34,627 nt of DNA from Acidovorax sp. GTDB taxonomy: Bacteria; Pseudomonadota; Gammaproteobacteria; Burkholderiales; Burkholderiaceae_C. Where the stretch lies: positions 1 through 34,627 of the forward strand of contig JADMJR010000220.1 in NCBI GenBank assembly GCA_018780365.1, read 5' to 3'. Below are positions 22,231 through 30,416 of this stretch, piece after piece (the stretch's first letter is position 1; every line of letters starts with the position of its first letter). A program made the position numbers and the translations under genes. The notes beneath the pieces were generated by a model. The model ran no database searches, was not told where the DNA came from, and saw nothing but the letters and a program-made list of their open reading frames with translations.

Positions 22231-22800
22231 CTATTCAGTAGCATTCTGCTGCGCCAGGCGCTCGCTTTTCCAGTACACATCGTCGCCGCCGTCCATGCGG
22301 TTGAGCACGCGGGCGAGCACGAACATCAGGTCGGAGAGGCGGTTGAGGTACTGGCGCGGGGCGTCGTTCAAGGCCTCTTCGTTGCCCAGGGCGACCACGG
22401 CGCGTTCAGCGCGGCGGGCCACCGTGCGGCAGATGTGGGCCTGGGATGCGGCGCGGGTGCCTGCGGGCAGGATGAACTCCTGCAGGCGCGGCAGCGCGGC
22501 GTTGTGGTGGGCCAAGGCGTCGTCCAGTGCCAGCACCGCGTCGGCCTTGAGCAATTCAAAGCCCGGAATCGACAGCTCGCCACCCAGGTTGAACAGCTGG
22601 TGCTGCACCTCGACCAGCAGGGTGCGGACGTCATCGGGCATGGGCTCGCACAGCAGCAGGCCGATGTGGGAATTGAGTTCATCCACATCCCCCATGGCGT
22701 GGATGCGCAAGCTGTTCTTGGAGACGCGCTGGTTGTTGCCCAGGCCCGTGGTGCCTGCGTCGCCGGTGCGCGTGGCGATCTGTGAAAGTCGGTTGGCCAT
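22231..22800 (-). CDS. Cob(I)alamin adenosyltransferase, PduO type
   Basis: Transfers the adenosyl group of ATP to cob(I)alamin to form coenzyme B12 in the cytoplasm. The 189-residue protein has the ATP-binding start RTGDAGTTGLGNNQR (11-25), MGDVDELNSHIG (36-47), the RRAERAVVAL helix and LNRLSDLMFVLAR, all hallmarks of the PduO/MMAB family. The ATG at 22800 gives a normal N-terminus, although the frame runs on to 22968. No cobalamin biosynthesis genes are nearby, so it probably serves salvage or an adenosylcobalamin-dependent mutase elsewhere. Confidence 0.95.
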   Translation of the reverse strand: MANRLSQIATRTGDAGTTGLGNNQRVSKNSLRIHAMGDVDELNSHIGLLLCEPMPDDVRTLLVEVQHQLFNLGGELSIPGFELLKADAVLALDDALAHHNAALPRLQEFILPAGTRAASQAHICRTVARRAERAVVALGNEEALNDAPRQYLNRLSDLMFVLARVLNRMDGGDDVYWKSERLAQQNATE

Positions 22801-23039
22801 GGCGGTGCCTTGCAGAAAACGTGGAAGAAGGAGAAGCGTGATTCTCCGCCAGCCGCGCCACATGGCTATTGAGCTACGTCTTGGCACATCCCGGCCACAC
22901 AACAACACACAACGCGCCCCCACCGTTACATGGCGCAGGCAAATGTTGGCCCAGGCAACAGCAGGCAAGAGTGCTGGCGTGTGCGGCCTGGCTGCGGTGC
23001 AATGAAACCCTGTTCAACTTCGAAGGAGCTTCGCTTCCC

Positions 23040-23369
23040 ATGAAAGCACTGCAACGACGCACTTATTCGTTCGACACCCGCAGCGTGATGCTTTTTGCGG
23101 CCCTCTCCCTGGGCGGCATGGGTGCATTGCATGCGCAGACCGCCGCGTCCTCCAGCCAGGCCGCGCCCTATTCCTATGGCCCCGGCACGGGCAACCCGTC
23201 CAGGGCGGCGACCGACGCCTTCAACCGCGCCGACACCGACAAGGACGGCAAACTGAGCGAGAAAGAAGCGACCCGACTGCCAGCCATCAGCCAGCGCTTC
23301 AAGGAACTCGACACGGATCAGAACGGAACGCTGTCCACGTCCGAATTCGAGAAGGGCATGCACTCTTGA
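23040..23369 (+). CDS. Exported EF-hand protein
   Basis: A 109-residue protein with a signal peptide (hydrophobic residues about 16-32, likely cleavage LHA|QT near 32) and two EF-hand loops: D65-T-D67-K-D69-G-K-L-S73-E-K-E76 and D91-T-D93-Q-N95-G-T-L-S99-T-S-E102. Both loops keep Asp/Asn/Ser/Glu at the calcium-coordinating positions, so calcium binding in the periplasm is likely; any role beyond that is unknown. AAGGAG precedes the ATG. It is divergent from the adenosyltransferase and convergent with the ABC operon. Confidence 0.88.
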   Translation: MKALQRRTYSFDTRSVMLFAALSLGGMGALHAQTAASSSQAAPYSYGPGTGNPSRAATDAFNRADTDKDGKLSEKEATRLPAISQRFKELDTDQNGTLSTSEFEKGMHS

Positions 23370-23379
23370 TCGATCCATG

Positions 23380-23472
23380 TTCGCCGGGGCCATGACCGCC
23401 AAGCTTGCTTCCGGCGAATCTCCATCCACGGTACTTCACAGGCCCTTCCGGGAACCAACTCCCGAGAAGGGC
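23380..23472. terminator. Two inverted repeats between convergent genes
   Basis: TTCGCCGG (23380-23387) pairs with CCGGCGAA (23411-23418). GCCCTTC-CGGGA (23442-23453) pairs with TCCCG-A-GAAGGGC (23460-23472), with one bulged A. They fill the gap between the EF-hand stop and the ATPase stop and most likely end transcription from both sides. Neither has a clear T tract. Confidence 0.5.
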
Positions 23473-23509
23473 TGGGCGCATGCACTGTGTCCCGGAAACC
23501 CGCAGTCAC

Positions 23510-24301
23510 TCAATCGTGCAGCGACGACAAGAACTGCTGCAGCTCCGGCGTCTGCGGGTTGCCGAACAGCTCTGCAGGCGTCCCCTGCTCATGCACCCGC
23601 CCCTGGTGCATGAAGATCACGCGGTCGCTGACCTTGCGGGCGAAGGCCATTTCGTGCGTGACCATCATCAGCGTCATGCCCTCTTGCGCCAGCGACTCCA
23701 CCACGCGCAGCACTTCGCCCACCAGTTCGGGGTCCAGCGCCGAGGTGATCTCGTCGCACAGCAGCACCTGCGGCTCCATGGCCAGTGCGCGCGCAATGGC
23801 CACGCGCTGCTGCTGCCCGCCCGAGAGCTGGTCGGGCATGGCGTCGAACTTTTCGGCCAGGCCCACGCGGGCCAACAGCTGGCGCGCCTGCGCCTCGGCG
23901 GCCTTGGCATCGCGTGCTTTCACCAGCGTGGGCGCCAGCATGATGTTGCGGCCCACACTGAGGTGCGGGAACAGGTTGAAGCTCTGGAAGATCATGCCCA
24001 CCTGCTGGCGCAGCTCGCGCATGGCCGTGGGGCTGTCGTGCAACAGCTTCTTGCCATTGACGCTGAGTGCGCCTTCCTGGAACTCTTCCAGCCCGTTCAC
24101 ACACCGCAGCAGCGTGCTTTTGCCCGAGCCGCTTTTGCCGATGATGGCGATCACCTCGCCACGCTGCACCTTGAGGTCGATGCCCTTCAGCACTTCGTTT
24201 GTGCCATAGGACTTGCGCAGGGCCGTGATGTCCACGATGGGTGGCTCACCCACCACGATGCCATCGTGGGCGGGAGTCGGGATTTCAACGGCGGTTGCCA
24301 T
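23510..24301 (-). CDS. Polar amino-acid ABC transporter ATP-binding protein
   Basis: Cytoplasmic ATPase of a GlnQ/HisP-type importer, 263 residues. It has Walker A GKSGSGKST, Q-loop MIFQSFNLFPHLSV, signature LSGGQQQR, Walker B VLLCDEITSALDP and the switch His in VTHEM. The B-site reads DEITSALD instead of the commoner DEPTSALD. The frame extends to an ATG at 24316, but the AAGGAAAC between the two ATGs is a good ribosome site for 24301, which overlaps the permease stop (24285) and implies coupling. It is the last gene of a five-gene unit with regulator, receptor and two permeases. Confidence 0.95.
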   Translation of the reverse strand: MATAVEIPTPAHDGIVVGEPPIVDITALRKSYGTNEVLKGIDLKVQRGEVIAIIGKSGSGKSTLLRCVNGLEEFQEGALSVNGKKLLHDSPTAMRELRQQVGMIFQSFNLFPHLSVGRNIMLAPTLVKARDAKAAEAQARQLLARVGLAEKFDAMPDQLSGGQQQRVAIARALAMEPQVLLCDEITSALDPELVGEVLRVVESLAQEGMTLMMVTHEMAFARKVSDRVIFMHQGRVHEQGTPAELFGNPQTPELQQFLSSLHD

Positions 24302-24938
24302 GGAGTTTCCTTTCAAGGGACTGCGCCACCAGGCTCACCGGGAAGCACAAAACAAAGTACAGCAGGGCCACGCAGGCGTAGACCAAAAAGGGCTGGTAGG
24401 TGGCGTTGGAGATCATGCTGCCCGCCTTGGTCAGCTCCACGAAGCCGATCACCGACGCCAGCGCCGTGCCCTTGATCACCTGCACCAGAAAACCCACCGT
24501 GGGCGGCACCGCAATGCGCAGCGCCTGCGGCAGCACCACATGGCGCAACTGCTCGCCGAAGTTCAGCGCCAGGCTCTGCGCAGCCTCCCACTGCCCCTTG
24601 GGGATGGCGGCCACACAGCCGCGCCAGATCTCGGTGAGGTAGGCGCTGGTGTAGAGCGTGAGCGCAAACGCGGCCGCCGTCCACGGCGAGGTCTTGATGC
24701 CGAACAGCGCGATGCCGAAGTACGCCAGGAACAGCTGCATGAGCAGCGGCGTGCCCTGGAACACCTGCACATAGGCACCCACGGCCCGCTCGGCACCACG
24801 CACTTTGGACAGGCGCGCTACCAGCAACAGCAGGCCCACCAGGCCACCACCGATGAAGGCGATGAGGGAGAGACTCACCGTCCAGCGCGCCGCCAGCAGC
24901 AGGTTGCGCAGGATGTCCCACAACGAGAAATCAACCAT
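24285..24938 (-). CDS. Polar amino-acid ABC transporter permease (HisM/GlnP type), second
   Basis: A 217-residue inner-membrane subunit with about five helices. The cytoplasmic coupling loop reads EIWRGCVAAIPKGQWEAAQS followed by LALNFGEQLRHVVLPQALR, the EAA motif of this family. It starts 6 nt after the stop of the other permease and its end overlaps the ATPase start, so the three are certainly co-translated. The two permeases probably form a heterodimer. Confidence 0.93.
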   Translation of the reverse strand: MVDFSLWDILRNLLLAARWTVSLSLIAFIGGGLVGLLLLVARLSKVRGAERAVGAYVQVFQGTPLLMQLFLAYFGIALFGIKTSPWTAAAFALTLYTSAYLTEIWRGCVAAIPKGQWEAAQSLALNFGEQLRHVVLPQALRIAVPPTVGFLVQVIKGTALASVIGFVELTKAGSMISNATYQPFLVYACVALLYFVLCFPVSLVAQSLERKLHGNRR

Positions 24939-24944
24939 GGGGTG

Positions 24945-25619
24945 TTACCTCCCGACCAGGAAACGCGCGCCCACCCACACCAGCAGCCGGCGGGTGAGCA
25001 TGGACAACAGCAGATACACCACCGTGGCCAGGATGAAGGCCTCGAACGCGCGGAAGGTGTTGCTCGAAATGAGGTTGGCGGCGTAGCTCAGCTCGGGCGT
25101 GGAGATCTGCCCACACACGGCCGAGCCCAGCATCACGATGATGATCTGGCTCACCATGGCGGGCCACACCTTTTGCAGCGCGGGCGGCAGCACCACACGC
25201 CGGAAGGTCTGGCCTGGCGTGAGGGCCAGGCTGTGCGCGGCCTCGATCTGGCCACGTGGCGTGGCCTCGATGCCCGCGCGGATGATCTCGGCCGAATAGG
25301 CCCCCAGGTTGATCACCATGGCCAGCACCGACGCGAACTCGGGCGACAGCTTGAGCCCCAGCGCGGGCAGGCCGAAGAACAGAAAAAACAGCTGCACGAT
25401 GAAGGGCGTGTTGCGCACCAGTTCCACATAGCTGGCCACGGCCCAGCGCAGCGCGGTGGGCCGGTGGCCCAGGTTGCGCGCGCGCGCCCAGGCACAGGCC
25501 GTGCCCAGCAGCAGGCCCAGCACCGTGCCCACAATGGTGAGGGCTATGGTCCAGGCCACGCCGCGCGCCAGCAGCGGCCAGGCGGACAACACGGTGGAGA
25601 AATCAAGTTGGATCAGCAT
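24945..25619 (-). CDS. Polar amino-acid ABC transporter permease (HisM/GlnP type), first
   Basis: A 224-residue inner-membrane subunit. It has YVELVRNTPFIVQLFFLFFG early, typical of the family, and the EAA loop EIIRAGIEATPRGQIEAAHS followed by LALTPGQTFRRVVLPPALQ. It forms the membrane pore with the next gene. It follows the binding protein after 195 nt that contain a large inverted repeat, which may lower permease expression relative to the receptor. Confidence 0.93.
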   Translation of the reverse strand: MLIQLDFSTVLSAWPLLARGVAWTIALTIVGTVLGLLLGTACAWARARNLGHRPTALRWAVASYVELVRNTPFIVQLFFLFFGLPALGLKLSPEFASVLAMVINLGAYSAEIIRAGIEATPRGQIEAAHSLALTPGQTFRRVVLPPALQKVWPAMVSQIIIVMLGSAVCGQISTPELSYAANLISSNTFRAFEAFILATVVYLLLSMLTRRLLVWVGARFLVGR

Positions 25620-25686
25620 GGTGCTTGCGCCCTGCGGTGGTCATTCGTCACGGTGTATGCCGGGTTCGTTTTTCACAGCCCCCCCT

Positions 25687-25764
25687 CCGTTCGGGCTGCG
25701 CCCGTCGAAGCCTGGGCGCAGCGTGATCAACCGGGGCGGGCTTCGACAAGCTCAGCCTGAACGG
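25687..25764. repeat. Large imperfect inverted repeat inside the ABC operon
   Basis: The arms CCGTTCGGGCTGCGCCCGTC and GAAGCC (25687-25712) and GGGCTTCGACAAGCTCAGCC and TGAACGG (25738-25764) are near-complementary over 26-27 nt around a 25-nt loop. GGGCTTCGACAAGCTCAG is a string common between genes in many proteobacteria. In the operon it could stabilise the upstream receptor mRNA or reduce read-through. Confidence 0.7.
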
Positions 25765-25814
25765 TAGGGGTGAAGTCCGTCACAAGGGCCGGATCACACC
25801 AGCCCCCGTGGCCA

Positions 25815-26633
25815 TCACAGCGGCAAGTCGCCCGCAGGGCGGCCCAGCCACTTGCTGGACATCTTGTCGATGTCGCCGGATTTGCGCGCCTCGGCAATGA
25901 TGTCGTTCACACGCAGGCGCAGCTTGTCCTCGCCCTTGGCCACACCGATGAAGTTGGGGCTGTCTTTCAGCAGCAGCTTGTATTCGGTCTGCAGGTTGGG
26001 GTTCTTGACCATGATGGTCCCGGCCGTCGATGCGCTGGTGGCAATCGCCTGCGTCTGGCCCGACACGAAGGCCGAGATGCTGGCCGCGTGGTCTTCAAAA
26101 CGCTTCACGTCCACACCGGGGGGCGCGACCTTGGCCAGTTCCTGGTCCTCCATGGCGCCACGTGTCACGGCCACCGACTTGCCGGTGAGGTCGGCAAAAC
26201 TCTTGATGGCCAGGCTCTTGCTGGCAAACACGGCCTGGAAGAACGGGGCATAGGCGGCGGTGAAGTCGATGACCTTCTCGCGCTCGGGGTTCTTGCCCAG
26301 CGTGGAGATCACCAGGTCGGCCTTCTGCGTCTGCAGGTAGGGGATGCGGTTGGCGCTGGTCACGGGGATCAGCTCGACCTTCACGCCCAGCTTGGTGGCG
26401 ATGTAGTTGGCCATCTCCACGTCCAGGCCCTGGGGCTTGAGGTCGGTGCCGACAAAGCCGTAGGGCGGGTAGTCGGTGGGAATGGCGATCTTGATTTCCT
26501 TGGCCTTGAGGATGTTGTCCAGCGCGTTCTGCGCGTGGGCAGCAGGCGCCATCAGGGCCGCAGACAGGCCGGCGGCAGCAAGCACGCCCAGGGTCAGGCG
26601 GCGGGTGGACGACAGGGCGCGGACGGTGGTCAT
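25815..26633 (-). CDS. Polar amino-acid-type periplasmic substrate-binding protein
   Basis: A 272-residue SBP_bac_3 receptor. The signal peptide ends AHA|QNA near residue 35. The mature part starts IKIAIPTDYPPYGFVGTDLK, the class signature, followed by GLDVEMANYIATKLGVKVEL, ISTLGKNPEREKVIDFT and TGKSVAVTRGAMEDQE. AGGAGCC precedes the ATG, which overlaps the GntR stop as ATGA. Ligand unknown; with a D-2-hydroxyacid dehydrogenase across the shared promoter, an amino-acid-like or hydroxyacid ligand is possible, but that is inference. Confidence 0.93.
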   Translation of the reverse strand: MTTVRALSSTRRLTLGVLAAAGLSAALMAPAAHAQNALDNILKAKEIKIAIPTDYPPYGFVGTDLKPQGLDVEMANYIATKLGVKVELIPVTSANRIPYLQTQKADLVISTLGKNPEREKVIDFTAAYAPFFQAVFASKSLAIKSFADLTGKSVAVTRGAMEDQELAKVAPPGVDVKRFEDHAASISAFVSGQTQAIATSASTAGTIMVKNPNLQTEYKLLLKDSPNFIGVAKGEDKLRLRVNDIIAEARKSGDIDKMSSKWLGRPAGDLPL

Positions 26634-27439
26634 AACAAGGCTCCTAGGTAGGTGGATGCGTCGGTGGAAGCGTCCTTGTCGGACGCCGGTGGAAGGGAAC
26701 TTTTGCGGGTGCGGGCCTTGGGCGCCCTGGGCACCTTGGCGGGCGCTGCGCTGCCCAAAGACGGCGGGCTCTTGCGCACCGGAGCGAGCGCATCGCGCAG
26801 CCCGGCCAGCGGATCGCTGCTGGCCTGCAGGCGCAGGGCCGACTGCACCGTGCCGATGTGTTCGGACATCAGCGCCTCGGCGCGTGCGATGTCGCCCGCC
26901 TCCAGCGCCTCGACGATGCGCACATGGTCGGCGCAGCTTTGCGCGGCGTCGTGCGACGACTGGTAGAGCATGGCAATCAGCGTGGTGCGCGCCGTGAAGT
27001 CGCGCAGCGTGTCGGCCAGCAGGCTGTTGCCCAGGCATTCGGCCAGGCACACGTGGAAGTCACCCAGCAGAAAGCTGCGCATGCCCACGTCGGTGCCCGC
27101 CAGCGCGGCCTTTTCGCGCTGCAGATGGCTCTTGAGCTGGCGCAACGCGGCCTTGTCCACCACCTTGAGCTGGTGCAGCAGGCCGAGTTCGATCACGCGG
27201 CGCGCCTCGAAGGCCTCGCGGGCTTCGTCCTGCGAGGGTTCGATCACATACCAGCCGCGCCGCGCGCTCACCGTGACGATGCCCCGCGTGGACAGCCGCG
27301 TGAGCGCCTCGCGCACGATGGTGCGGCTGCAGTCGAACAGCATGGCCAGTTGCTGCTCGCCCAGGCGGGAGCCGGGCGCGAGTTTTTGCGCCATCACGGC
27401 TTCGATGATGCGGTTGCTGATCTCGGTGGCGGTGGTCAT
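26630..27439 (-). CDS. GntR-family (FCD/FadR subfamily) transcriptional regulator
   Basis: A 269-residue DNA-binding protein. The winged helix covers about residues 5-66 with recognition helix LFDCSRTIVREALTRLSTRG; the FCD effector domain follows (about 75-215: FEARRVIELGLL, GDFHVCLAECLG, DHVRIVEALEAGD), whose histidines and acidic residues usually bind a metal plus a carboxylic acid. A basic Ser/Pro/Lys-rich tail of about 45 residues is unusual for the family. Start 27439 gives the standard N-terminus; the frame is open to 27514, beyond the operator. It is first in the ABC operon (ATGA overlap with the receptor) and divergent from the dehydrogenase, so it probably controls both through the palindrome at 27467. 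Confidence 0.92.
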   Translation of the reverse strand: MTTATEISNRIIEAVMAQKLAPGSRLGEQQLAMLFDCSRTIVREALTRLSTRGIVTVSARRGWYVIEPSQDEAREAFEARRVIELGLLHQLKVVDKAALRQLKSHLQREKAALAGTDVGMRSFLLGDFHVCLAECLGNSLLADTLRDFTARTTLIAMLYQSSHDAAQSCADHVRIVEALEAGDIARAEALMSEHIGTVQSALRLQASSDPLAGLRDALAPVRKSPPSLGSAAPAKVPRAPKARTRKSSLPPASDKDASTDASTYLGALL

Positions 27440-27466
27440 TGCCTGCGGTGATGCAGGTTCCGTGCC

Positions 27467-27482
27467 AACTGGTATACAAGTT
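27467..27482. promoter_or_regulatory. GTATAC-centred palindrome, probable GntR operator
   Basis: AACTGGTATACAAGTT reads as an inverted repeat around GTATAC with one mismatched pair. FCD-type GntR regulators commonly bind TNGTATACNA, which it contains. It lies 28 nt upstream of the regulator start and about 140 nt upstream of the divergent dehydrogenase. Confidence 0.65.
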
Positions 27483-27624
27483 CGATGCACCACAGTGGCG
27501 CACCACAGCCTCAAATGTGTGCACCACCCCGCACTGGGCGACAGGCTTGCACCAGCCTGACCACTGCCGTGGCGCCCGACAACGGCCGGTGTTATTCTTT
27601 TTGACCGCCCCAGGAGACAACACC

Positions 27625-29049
27625 ATGAACGCCCCCACCGCTGCCGCCCACCTGCTGCCCGACATCAAACTGCGCGACGTGCCCCAGGCCCTCATCGATG
27701 CGCTGCAGGCCCGCTTTGGCGTGCAGTGCTCGCTGGCCCAGGCCGTGCGCGAACAGCACGGGCGCGACGAAGGCTCGCTGCAGGCCCCGCCCCCCTCGGC
27801 CGTGGTGTTTGCCCAGAGCACGCAGGACGTGGCCGACGCCGTGAAGCTCGCCAGCCAGTACGACGTGCCCGTGATCCCCTACGGCGCGGGATCGTCGCTC
27901 GAAGGCCACCTGCTGGCCGTGCAGGGCGGCATCAGCATCGACGTGAGCCGCATGAACCAGGTGCTGAGCGTGAACGCCGAAGACCTCACCGTGACGGTGC
28001 AGCCCGGCATCACGCGCAAGCAGCTCAATGACGCGATCAAGGACACGGGCCTGTTTTTCCCCATCGACCCCGGTGCCGATGCCAGCATTGGCGGCATGAG
28101 CGCCACGCGCGCCAGCGGCACCAACGCCGTGCGCTACGGCACCATGCGCGAGAACGTGCTGGCGCTGCAGGTGGTCACGGCCAGCGGCGAGGTCATCCAC
28201 ACCGGCACGCGCGCCAAAAAGAGCAGCGCGGGCTATGACCTCACCCGCCTCCTGGTGGGCAGCGAAGGCACGCTGGGCATCATGACCGAGATCACCGTGC
28301 GCCTGTACCCGCTGCCCGAGGCCGTGAGCGCGGCCATCTGCTCCTTCCCCAGCATCGAGGCGGCCGTGCACACCGTCATCCAGACCATCCAGCTCGGCGT
28401 GCCGATTGCGCGCGTGGAGCTCATCGACCACCACACGGTGCGCATGGTGAACGCGCACAGCAAGCTCACGCTGCGCGAGGAGCCCATGCTGCTGATGGAG
28501 TTCCACGGCTCGCCTGCGGGCGTGAAGGAGCAGGCCGAAACGGTGCAGGACATCGCCACCGAATTCGGCGGCCAGGCCTTCGAATGGGCCAGCACGCCGG
28601 AGGAACGCACCCGCCTGTGGACCGCACGGCACAACGCCTACTTCGCCGCCGTGCAAAGCCGCCCCGGCTGCCGCGCCATCAGCACCGACACCTGCGTGCC
28701 CATCAGCCGCCTGGCCGACTGCCTGCTTGAATCGGTGGACGAGGTCGAAGCCAGCGGCATCCCCTACTTCCTGGTCGGCCATGTGGGCGACGGCAACTTC
28801 CACTTCGGCTACCTCATCGACCCCAACGACGCCGACGAACGCAACCGCGCCGAACAGCTCAACCACCAGCTGGTGGCCCGCGCGCTGAGCATGGGCGGCA
28901 CCTGCACGGGCGAACACGGCGTGGGCATCCACAAGATGGGCTTTTTGCTCGACGAAACCGGCGCGGGTGCGGTGGACATGATGCGCGCTATCAAACGTGC
29001 ACTGGACCCGAAGAACATCCTGAACCCTGGGAAGATCTTTGTTGTGTGA
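27625..29049 (+). CDS. FAD-linked D-2-hydroxyacid (D-lactate-type) dehydrogenase
   Basis: A 474-residue flavoprotein of the GlcD/LDHD family that oxidises D-lactate or a related D-2-hydroxyacid to the 2-oxoacid, passing electrons to the respiratory chain. The FAD-binding PCMH domain shows PYGAGSSLEGH (85-95) and DPGADASIGGMSATRASGTN (148-167). The cap and substrate domain ends with GHVGDGNFHFGYLI (near 386) and the TCTGEHGVGIHKM motif (near 427), whose histidines are typical metal and substrate ligands. The C-terminus DPKNILNPGKIF is the family ending. AGGAGAC precedes the ATG. It lacks the iron-sulfur partner genes of glycolate oxidase, favouring the single-subunit D-lactate type. Confidence 0.92.
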   Translation: MNAPTAAAHLLPDIKLRDVPQALIDALQARFGVQCSLAQAVREQHGRDEGSLQAPPPSAVVFAQSTQDVADAVKLASQYDVPVIPYGAGSSLEGHLLAVQGGISIDVSRMNQVLSVNAEDLTVTVQPGITRKQLNDAIKDTGLFFPIDPGADASIGGMSATRASGTNAVRYGTMRENVLALQVVTASGEVIHTGTRAKKSSAGYDLTRLLVGSEGTLGIMTEITVRLYPLPEAVSAAICSFPSIEAAVHTVIQTIQLGVPIARVELIDHHTVRMVNAHSKLTLREEPMLLMEFHGSPAGVKEQAETVQDIATEFGGQAFEWASTPEERTRLWTARHNAYFAAVQSRPGCRAISTDTCVPISRLADCLLESVDEVEASGIPYFLVGHVGDGNFHFGYLIDPNDADERNRAEQLNHQLVARALSMGGTCTGEHGVGIHKMGFLLDETGAGAVDMMRAIKRALDPKNILNPGKIFVV

Positions 29050-29060
29050 TTGCTATTTTA

Positions 29061-29112
29061 TTGATAGCTACAAACACAATACCATCAGGCGCAGAAGGCC
29101 ATTTTTTCTGAA
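29061..29112 (+). repeat. TTGATAGCTA interspersed element after the dehydrogenase
   Basis: TTGATAGCTA, then CCATCAGGCG 11 nt later, then GGCCATTTTTTCTGAAA. It matches the boundary element of the Rhs cassettes (TTGATAGCTA...CCATCAGGCG...CCCAATTT). It begins 11 nt after the stop codon. Confidence 0.65.
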
Positions 29113-29264
29113 ATTCTGGCGGCACATGGGGAGCGGGCAGCTGGGTGCTCCAGCCCACCGGCGAGTTGCAGCCCATCGCATCGCGGCGTGTCTCCCCTGC
29201 TGCCACCCCGTTGTCAGCAATCTCGCCTACGCTACGCCTTACCCGCAGCCATCACACACGCCCC

Positions 29265-29633
29265 ATGGCCAACCGCTCTGTTCCCGCGTTGCTTGACGAC
29301 ATCCGTTTCCTCGGCGAAACCCAGCACGCCATCGTGCAGGCCGTGCGCGCCCTGGTGCAGCAGCCGCCTTTTGACGCGCCCACGGAAGAGGTGAAGTACG
29401 GCGGCATTCTGTTTGCTGCACAGGGCGTGTCGTTTTGCGGCGTGTTCGCGTACCAGGGGCATGTGTCGGTGGAGTTTGGGCAGGGTGCCCGCATTGACGA
29501 CCCTTTCGGCCACCTGGAAGGCGCGGGCAAGGGGCGCCGGCACCTGAAGCTGCGCTCCATCGACGACCTGGCGCACAAGCAGCTGGCGCAGTACCTGCCG
29601 CTGGCGCTGCAGGCCGCGCGGGAAAACACATAG
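29265..29633 (+). CDS. DUF1801-family protein
   Basis: A 122-residue soluble protein. VKYGGILFAAQGVSFCGVFA followed by YQGHVSVEFGQG and LKLRSIDDLAHKQLAQYL matches the DUF1801 (YdhG-like) fold pattern, a small alpha/beta domain related in shape to frataxin. The reaction, if any, is not known. Start at ATG 29265; the frame extends to 29145 without protein-like sequence. It is convergent with the ABM-family gene, 18 nt between stops. Confidence 0.78.
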   Translation: MANRSVPALLDDIRFLGETQHAIVQAVRALVQQPPFDAPTEEVKYGGILFAAQGVSFCGVFAYQGHVSVEFGQGARIDDPFGHLEGAGKGRRHLKLRSIDDLAHKQLAQYLPLALQAARENT

Positions 29634-29651
29634 GGCGCCACCGCGCGCCCC

Positions 29652-29996
29652 TCACCCATGCGCTGCGCGCGCATCCTGCGGCGCCTGCTCCCGCTCGTGC
29701 AGGCCGTAGTCCCGCACCACCGCCGCCACACGCAGGCGGTAGTCCGCAAAGATGCCTGCACGGCCGGCCTGCTGGGCGGCGCGGTGCGCCTCCAGCTGGC
29801 GCCAGCGGGCCACCGCGTCCTCGTCGCGCCAGAACGACAGGGACAGCAACTTGCCCGGGGTGCTGAGGCTTTCAAAACGCTCGATGGAGATGAAGCCGTC
29901 CACCGACTCCAGCAAAGGCCGCAGCGCGGCAGCCGTTGCCAGGTAGGCATCCTTCTGACCGGGTGCGGGCAGCACCTCGAAGATCACGGCCCTCAT
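29652..29996 (-). CDS. Antibiotic-biosynthesis-monooxygenase (ABM) fold protein
   Basis: A 114-residue dimeric ferredoxin-like barrel. The pattern [20 protein letters not shown], then [16 protein letters not shown] and [20 protein letters not shown] is that of ABM/YgiN-like proteins; [20 protein letters not shown] completes it. Members include quinol monooxygenases and haem-degrading enzymes, but no residue here fixes the substrate. The start overlaps the NIPSNAP stop as ATGA, so the two are co-translated and may work on the same compound. Confidence 0.82.
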   Translation of the reverse strand: MRAVIFEVLPAPGQKDAYLATAAALRPLLESVDGFISIERFESLSTPGKLLSLSFWRDEDAVARWRQLEAHRAAQQAGRAGIFADYRLRVAAVVRDYGLHEREQAPQDARAAHG

Positions 29997-30337
29997 GGGG
30001 CGGGCTCCAGGGGGTGGGCTGGCAGACCCAGCGTGCCTTCCACGCCCTGGGTGAAGGTGCGCTCCTCGCGCAGGATGAAGCGCTTGTCCTGTGCCAGCGC
30101 AAAGTTGGCGCGGCCCTCAGGGTCGGCGCGCAGGCGCGCGCGGTAGGCTTCGTAGGCGGCCAGGGAGTCAAAGCCGATCAGGCCCCAGGCCTCGCAGTTG
30201 CTGCCCTCGTGCGGCAAGAAGTAGCCCAGCAGGTGGCCGCCGCAGCGGGGAATGATCTGGCCCCAGCGGCGCGCGTAGTCGGCAAACGCGTCGCGTTGGA
30301 AGGGGTCGATGTCGTAGCGGATGAAGCAGGTGATCAT
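29993..30337 (-). CDS. NIPSNAP-family protein
   Basis: A 114-residue protein beginning [40 protein letters not shown] and [19 protein letters not shown] follow the NIPSNAP pattern, again a dimeric alpha/beta barrel. Function in bacteria is not established. The frame reaches 30577, but that would run through the divergent regulator; ATG 30337 gives the standard start. It leads a two-gene unit with the ABM protein and is divergent from the ArsR-type regulator, which is a plausible controller. Confidence 0.82.
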   Translation of the reverse strand: MITCFIRYDIDPFQRDAFADYARRWGQIIPRCGGHLLGYFLPHEGSNCEAWGLIGFDSLAAYEAYRARLRADPEGRANFALAQDKRFILREERTFTQGVEGTLGLPAHPLEPAP

Positions 30338-30381
30338 GGTGTTCGGAAGTCCTGGGTGGGCAAGGGCTTCACGATAGGCCG

Positions 30382-30416
30382 TTGACGGCCCAGAATGGTT
30401 CGCCCAAGATCGAACC
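30382..30416 (+). promoter_or_regulatory. Promoter with overlapping operator, probable leaderless transcript
   Basis: TTGACG (30382-30387) and CAAGAT (30405-30410) have the ideal 17-nt spacing, and the predicted transcription start falls on or next to the ATG at 30417. No ribosome site exists. GGTTCG-N8-CGAACC (30397-30416) is a perfect inverted repeat covering the -10 and ending at the start codon, as an autoregulator's operator would. Confidence 0.55.
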
